From Panacibacter ginsenosidivorans (GTDB taxonomy: Bacteria; Bacteroidota; Bacteroidia; Chitinophagales; Chitinophagaceae): a stretch of 64,000 nt of DNA. Made by a program: the position numbers and the translations under genes. The notes beneath the pieces are model-generated. The model was given only the letters and a program-made list of their open reading frames with translations. It did no database searches and had not been told where the DNA came from. The number at the start of each line of letters is the position of its first letter. Positions within the stretch are counted from its first letter, which is position 1. The DNA lies in contig NZ_CP042435.1 of assembly GCF_007971225.1 (NCBI RefSeq), positions 5,025,501-5,089,500 on the forward strand, read 5' to 3'. Positions 60,425 to 64,000 of the stretch are shown here, piece after piece.

Positions 60425-62167
60425 ATGGCACGTTTCAAATCTGCAGCCACCAAAGGTCCGGGTATATTCAGTATCCTTAAGCCTTACAATGGTATGGTTT
60501 TCCTGCTTATAAGTTTTACATTATTAAGTAACGGCATAAACCTGATGTTACCTAAAATAATAGCCAATGGTATTGATGCCTGGCCAAAAAATTATGTATT
60601 ACAAAAGATATTGATCGAGTTTTTTGGCGCCTCTCTGATTATTTTTATTTTCACTTATCTGCAGGGTGTTGTGCAGGTATATACTTCTGAGAAAGTAGCC
60701 AGAGATTTGCGCTCCCAACTTTCCTATAAAATATCTACACAGAGTTATGCATATATAGAAGAATCTAATCCGGCAAAATTATTAACCAACTTAACTGCAG
60801 ATGTTGATTCTATTAAGATGTTTGTGTCACAGGCGATCGTGTCTATTGTATCTTCTGTCATCATTATTATTGGAGCCTGCATAATGTTGTTCTCCATTAA
60901 CTGGAAACTTGCATTCGCTATAGTAGCAATTATTCCAATTATTGGTGGAGCATTCTTTTTTGTGTTAAAAAAAGTCAGGGCAATATTTTTACAAAGCAGA
61001 CAGGTGGTGGACAGATTAAATAAAGTGATTAATGAGAGCATTCTTGGCGCGGCAATCATTAGGGTCATCAATTCACAACAACTGGAATACGATAAATTTC
61101 TTGCTGCCAATACAAAAGCAAAAGATCTTGGATTAAGTATTTTAAAATTATTTGCAGGTCTTATTCCTGTAATCATTTTTACATCCAATTTAGCGGGATT
61201 AGCTATACTTACTATCGGTGGCAAATTTGTAATAAGTGGTAGCATGTCACTTGGCGATTATGCAGCCTTTAGCAGTTATCTTTCATTGCTTATTTTTCCT
61301 ATACTGGTTATTGGCTTTATGAGCAATGTGATAGCACAGGCAAGTGCGAGTTATCAGCGTATAAAAGCGGTCATCGATGTGCCGGAGGTGCCGGATAAGG
61401 GAACCAACAGAGCATATTTAAAAGGCAATATTGAATTAAGGGACGTGTCTGTTTTCTATGGACAGAAACCAGCCTTGCAGCATATTAGCTTTTCAGTTAG
61501 GGGTGGTTCTACTTTAGCGGTAATTGGACCAACTGCTGCAGGCAAAACACAATTGCTGCACCTGTTAACTGGTTTAATAAAACCAACTGAAGGCAGTATT
61601 ACATTCGACGGAGTAAATCTTCAGGATTACAACAAAGAGAACTTTTACAGCCAGGTAGGTTTTGTTTTTCAGGATAGCATTCTGTTCAATATGAGTATAC
61701 GAGAGAATATTGCATTCAGCAACACTGTTACAGATGAATCACTTGCCAAAGCCATTGCCACTGCTGAATTGAAAGAGTTTATTGATTCGCTTCCTGATAA
61801 ATTGGATTCAGTTATTTCAGAAAGAGGCACCAGTTTATCAGGTGGTCAAAAGCAACGTATGATGCTGGCAAGAGCATTGGCTATTAATCCGAAAATATTA
61901 TTACTCGATGATTTTACAGCACGTGTAGATACCAATACCGAAACGAAAATCCTGAAAAACCTGCGGCAGAACTATCCTGATATTACATTAGTTTCTGTTA
62001 CACAAAAAATAGCTACGGCAGAGAACTTTGACCAGATCATCGTATTAATGGAAGGCGAAATTGTAGCTACCGGTATACATTCCGAATTAATGAAGCAAAG
62101 CCCGGAATACATACAGATTTTTAATTCACAGCAGAGCACAAGCAATTATGAATTACAACCTCAATGA
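60425..62167 (+). CDS. ABC exporter half-transporter with degenerate ATP site
   Basis: A 580-residue protein: six membrane helices (1-320) and a nucleotide-binding domain. Walker A is GPTAAGKT, the signature LSGGQKQRM is canonical, but the catalytic Glu after Walker B is Asp (LLLDDFTARVD) and the switch His is Gln (SVTQKIA). Such a degenerate site is typical of one half of heterodimeric ABC exporters. It overlaps the next gene by 20 bp, which encodes the partner. Substrate unknown; multidrug or lipid export is usual for the class. Confidence 0.9.
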   Translation: MARFKSAATKGPGIFSILKPYNGMVFLLISFTLLSNGINLMLPKIIANGIDAWPKNYVLQKILIEFFGASLIIFIFTYLQGVVQVYTSEKVARDLRSQLSYKISTQSYAYIEESNPAKLLTNLTADVDSIKMFVSQAIVSIVSSVIIIIGACIMLFSINWKLAFAIVAIIPIIGGAFFFVLKKVRAIFLQSRQVVDRLNKVINESILGAAIIRVINSQQLEYDKFLAANTKAKDLGLSILKLFAGLIPVIIFTSNLAGLAILTIGGKFVISGSMSLGDYAAFSSYLSLLIFPILVIGFMSNVIAQASASYQRIKAVIDVPEVPDKGTNRAYLKGNIELRDVSVFYGQKPALQHISFSVRGGSTLAVIGPTAAGKTQLLHLLTGLIKPTEGSITFDGVNLQDYNKENFYSQVGFVFQDSILFNMSIRENIAFSNTVTDESLAKAIATAELKEFIDSLPDKLDSVISERGTSLSGGQKQRMMLARALAINPKILLLDDFTARVDTNTETKILKNLRQNYPDITLVSVTQKIATAENFDQIIVLMEGEIVATGIHSELMKQSPEYIQIFNSQQSTSNYELQPQ

Positions 62168-63911
62168 TATTGGAACGGCACAACAGAAAACATCAACACT
62201 CAATGCGTTGAAAAGATTGTTGCAGCTGATAAAGGAAGAGCGCCGCAACCTTTTTCTGGCGTTGGTTGCCATACTTACTAACTCGGGGCTAAACCTGCTT
62301 GGTCCTTTTATCATTGGCTATGTAATAGATACTTACATAGTGCACAAAGATTATGCTGGTGTATTAATGTGGGCAGGTATATTACTTGCCATGTATATTG
62401 TGGCAGCCGTAGCCAGTTACCTGCAATCAAGAGGCATGGGCGGTGTGGGGCAACGTATGTTATTTAAACTGCGTAATTCCATTTTTACAAAACTGCAGCA
62501 ATTACCCGTTGATTTTTTTAATCAAAATAAAGCAGGTGACCTTATTTCAAGGGTTAATAATGATTCAGATAAGATCAATCAATTCTTTTCACAATCGCTG
62601 ATGCAGTTTATAGGAACAATTGTTACTATGACTGGTGCCGGCATCTTTTTGCTGGCTATTAATTTTGAACTGGGTGTTGCTACGCTCATACCAGGATTAC
62701 TGATATTTCTTTTTACCAAATTTGCTTCGCCATGGATTAAAAAAAGAAATGCACTCAGCATGCAGCGTACAGGTGGCCTCAGTGCAGAGATACAGGAGAG
62801 CCTGCATAATTTTAAAGTCATCATCGCATTTAATCGAAGAGATTATTTTCGCAACCGTTTTAACGAAGCCAATCAGCAAAATTATACAAGTGCCATTGCT
62901 GCCGGTATTGCAAATAATGTATTTATACCTGTATATGGCTTTTTTGCAGGACTCGCACAACTAATTGTACTTACGTTTGGTATATATCTTATTGCTACCG
63001 GGCATTTTTCTATTGGGTTGCTGGTAAGCTATCTTGCCTATGCTACAAATTTCTATAACCCATTGCGACAACTTGCTGCATTATGGACGGGCTTCCAGGT
63101 GGCAATGGCAGGGTGGGACAGGATATCCTATATTTTAAATCTGGAAACAAACCTGCCTGTAATAGCAAGCAATACTAAAGAGAATATGAATGGTGCAATC
63201 ATGGAATTTCGTGATGTTTCATTTGGGTATAATAAAGACAAAGAAATTTTGCACCACATTAATTTTACATTGGAACGCGGCAGAACGTATGCATTGGTTG
63301 GCCCAACAGGTGGCGGTAAAACAACCACTGCATCATTGATCGCAAGATTGTATGATCCTGTAAAAGGCATGGTATTGCTCAATGGTAAAGACATTCGTAG
63401 TTACCAACCTGATGAACGAAGTGACAGGATTGGTTTTATATTACAGGAACCATTTCTCTTTACGGGTACTGTGCGGGAAAATATTTTGTATAGCAACGAA
63501 GCATATAAAAATTTCAGCAATGAGCAACTTGAAGCAACCATTCAATCTGCTGGTTTGCAAAGCCTGCTCAATATTTTTGAAAAAGGTCTTGATACTGAAA
63601 TAACCTCAGGCGGAGAAAGCATAAGTCTTGGTCAAAAACAGCTCATTGCCTTTATGCGTGCTGTATTGCGCAATCCTGCATTGCTTATTTTAGATGAAGC
63701 CACTGCCAATATAGATACCATCACCGAACAAATTTTGCAAGACATTCTAAACAAACTTCCCGAAAGCACTACCCGTGTAATTATTGCGCATCGCTTAAAC
63801 ACTATACAAAATGCAGATGAAATATTTTTTGTAAATGCCGGTGAAGTCATCCGTGCTGGTTCCTTCGATCATGCAGTGAATATGTTGTTACATGGGGAAA
63901 GAGAAAGCTAA
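62148..63911 (+). CDS. ABC exporter half-transporter with catalytic Glu and His
   Basis: A 587-residue partner of the preceding protein: six membrane helices and a nucleotide-binding domain with Walker A GPTGGGKT, Walker B with Glu (LLILDEATANID) and the switch His (IIAHRL). Its signature is altered (SLGQKQ for SGGQ). In the heterodimer this altered signature would face the Walker site of the other subunit, giving one active and one degenerate site. The pair is translationally coupled. It lies outside the right island boundary and is probably backbone. Confidence 0.9.
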   Translation: MNYNLNDIGTAQQKTSTLNALKRLLQLIKEERRNLFLALVAILTNSGLNLLGPFIIGYVIDTYIVHKDYAGVLMWAGILLAMYIVAAVASYLQSRGMGGVGQRMLFKLRNSIFTKLQQLPVDFFNQNKAGDLISRVNNDSDKINQFFSQSLMQFIGTIVTMTGAGIFLLAINFELGVATLIPGLLIFLFTKFASPWIKKRNALSMQRTGGLSAEIQESLHNFKVIIAFNRRDYFRNRFNEANQQNYTSAIAAGIANNVFIPVYGFFAGLAQLIVLTFGIYLIATGHFSIGLLVSYLAYATNFYNPLRQLAALWTGFQVAMAGWDRISYILNLETNLPVIASNTKENMNGAIMEFRDVSFGYNKDKEILHHINFTLERGRTYALVGPTGGGKTTTASLIARLYDPVKGMVLLNGKDIRSYQPDERSDRIGFILQEPFLFTGTVRENILYSNEAYKNFSNEQLEATIQSAGLQSLLNIFEKGLDTEITSGGESISLGQKQLIAFMRAVLRNPALLILDEATANIDTITEQILQDILNKLPESTTRVIIAHRLNTIQNADEIFFVNAGEVIRAGSFDHAVNMLLHGERES

Positions 63912-63964
63912 AATTAATTATTCAAGTATTTTGTTCCCGGCTTTTGGTTGCAATTCAGCTTTAC

Positions 63965-63983
63965 TTGCGTCGCACTCTTGTAC
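63965..63983 (+). repeat. Dispersed repeat, left arm at window end
   Basis: TTGCGTCGCACTCTTGTAC, preceded by the outer motif CCCGGCTTTTGG and CAGCTTTA. A partner arm, if any, is outside the window. Its place beyond the right attachment site shows that the repeat family also occurs in the probable chromosome backbone. Confidence 0.7.
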
Positions 63984-64000
63984 TGGTGAATGGTTAGTCG

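Noticed and set aside
3355-63983. CRISPR array from the repeated 20-bp units
   Set aside because: The units are scattered over 60 kb, face each other as inverted pairs and have no regular spacers or cas genes.

Overview
The window looks like AT-rich DNA from a Bacteroidota genome, most likely Chitinophagaceae or a close relative; the family-level guess is inference. Supporting signs are TTG-N19-TAnnTTTG promoters, A-rich leaders without clear Shine-Dalgarno sequences, HYC_CC_PP, DUF3347 and OMP_b-brl families, MobC/MobB-type mobilisation genes and a Bacteroidota-type tyrosine integrase.

Layout: (1) 1-19.5 kb is a copper/silver-type metal-resistance cluster on the + strand. It holds a P-type ATPase (5' end outside the window), small secreted metal-binding proteins, a CusA-type RND pump split in two by a palindromic repeat, a TolC-like channel, two CusB-like adaptors, DUF3347 proteins, a haem-binding protein, a multicopper oxidase with a barrel-like C-terminus and a CopB-type CPH ATPase. 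Seven copies of one small Cys/His metal-binding domain are spread over six of these proteins. (2) 19.5-31.2 kb is a mobilisation module: ssb, DUF932, radC-like, a tyrosinase-vWA cargo gene, a candidate oriT, mobC, relaxase and coupling protein. No mating-pore genes are seen. (3) 31.3-37.1 kb is a compact five-gene operon with its own promoter: thyA, a phosphoribosyltransferase-like protein, an ORC/Cdc6-like ATPase, an unrecognised protein with glycine-loop motifs, and an adenine methyltransferase fused to an HsdS-like recognition domain. It resembles a defence or conflict system and is the best candidate for an undescribed system here. A DUF1016 nuclease and the integrase follow on the other strand. 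(4) 39.87-60.30 kb is a stress island bounded by two 54-bp direct repeats that match the 3' half of a tRNA-Leu(CAA). It carries MscS, TPR, two UspA proteins, a two-component system, an outer-membrane barrel, DUF305, an APC permease, a lipoprotein, gpsA, a probable glucosylglycerol-phosphate synthase/phosphatase, DUF389 and a Na+/H+ antiporter. Four promoter regions in the island carry TCTAAT hexamers repeated every 11 bp, which suggests one PhoB/OmpR-type regulon run by the island's own response regulator. (5) 60.4-63.9 kb encodes a heterodimeric ABC exporter, probably chromosomal backbone.

A dispersed palindromic repeat with arm GTTGCGTCGCACTCTTGTAC or a variant occurs at about 13 loci in all regions, nearly always between genes; one copy interrupts cusA. 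The simplest history is serial insertion at one tRNA-Leu: an older stress island, then a metal-resistance/mobilisable element whose right end is at 39.92 kb. The intact tRNA would lie left of the window.
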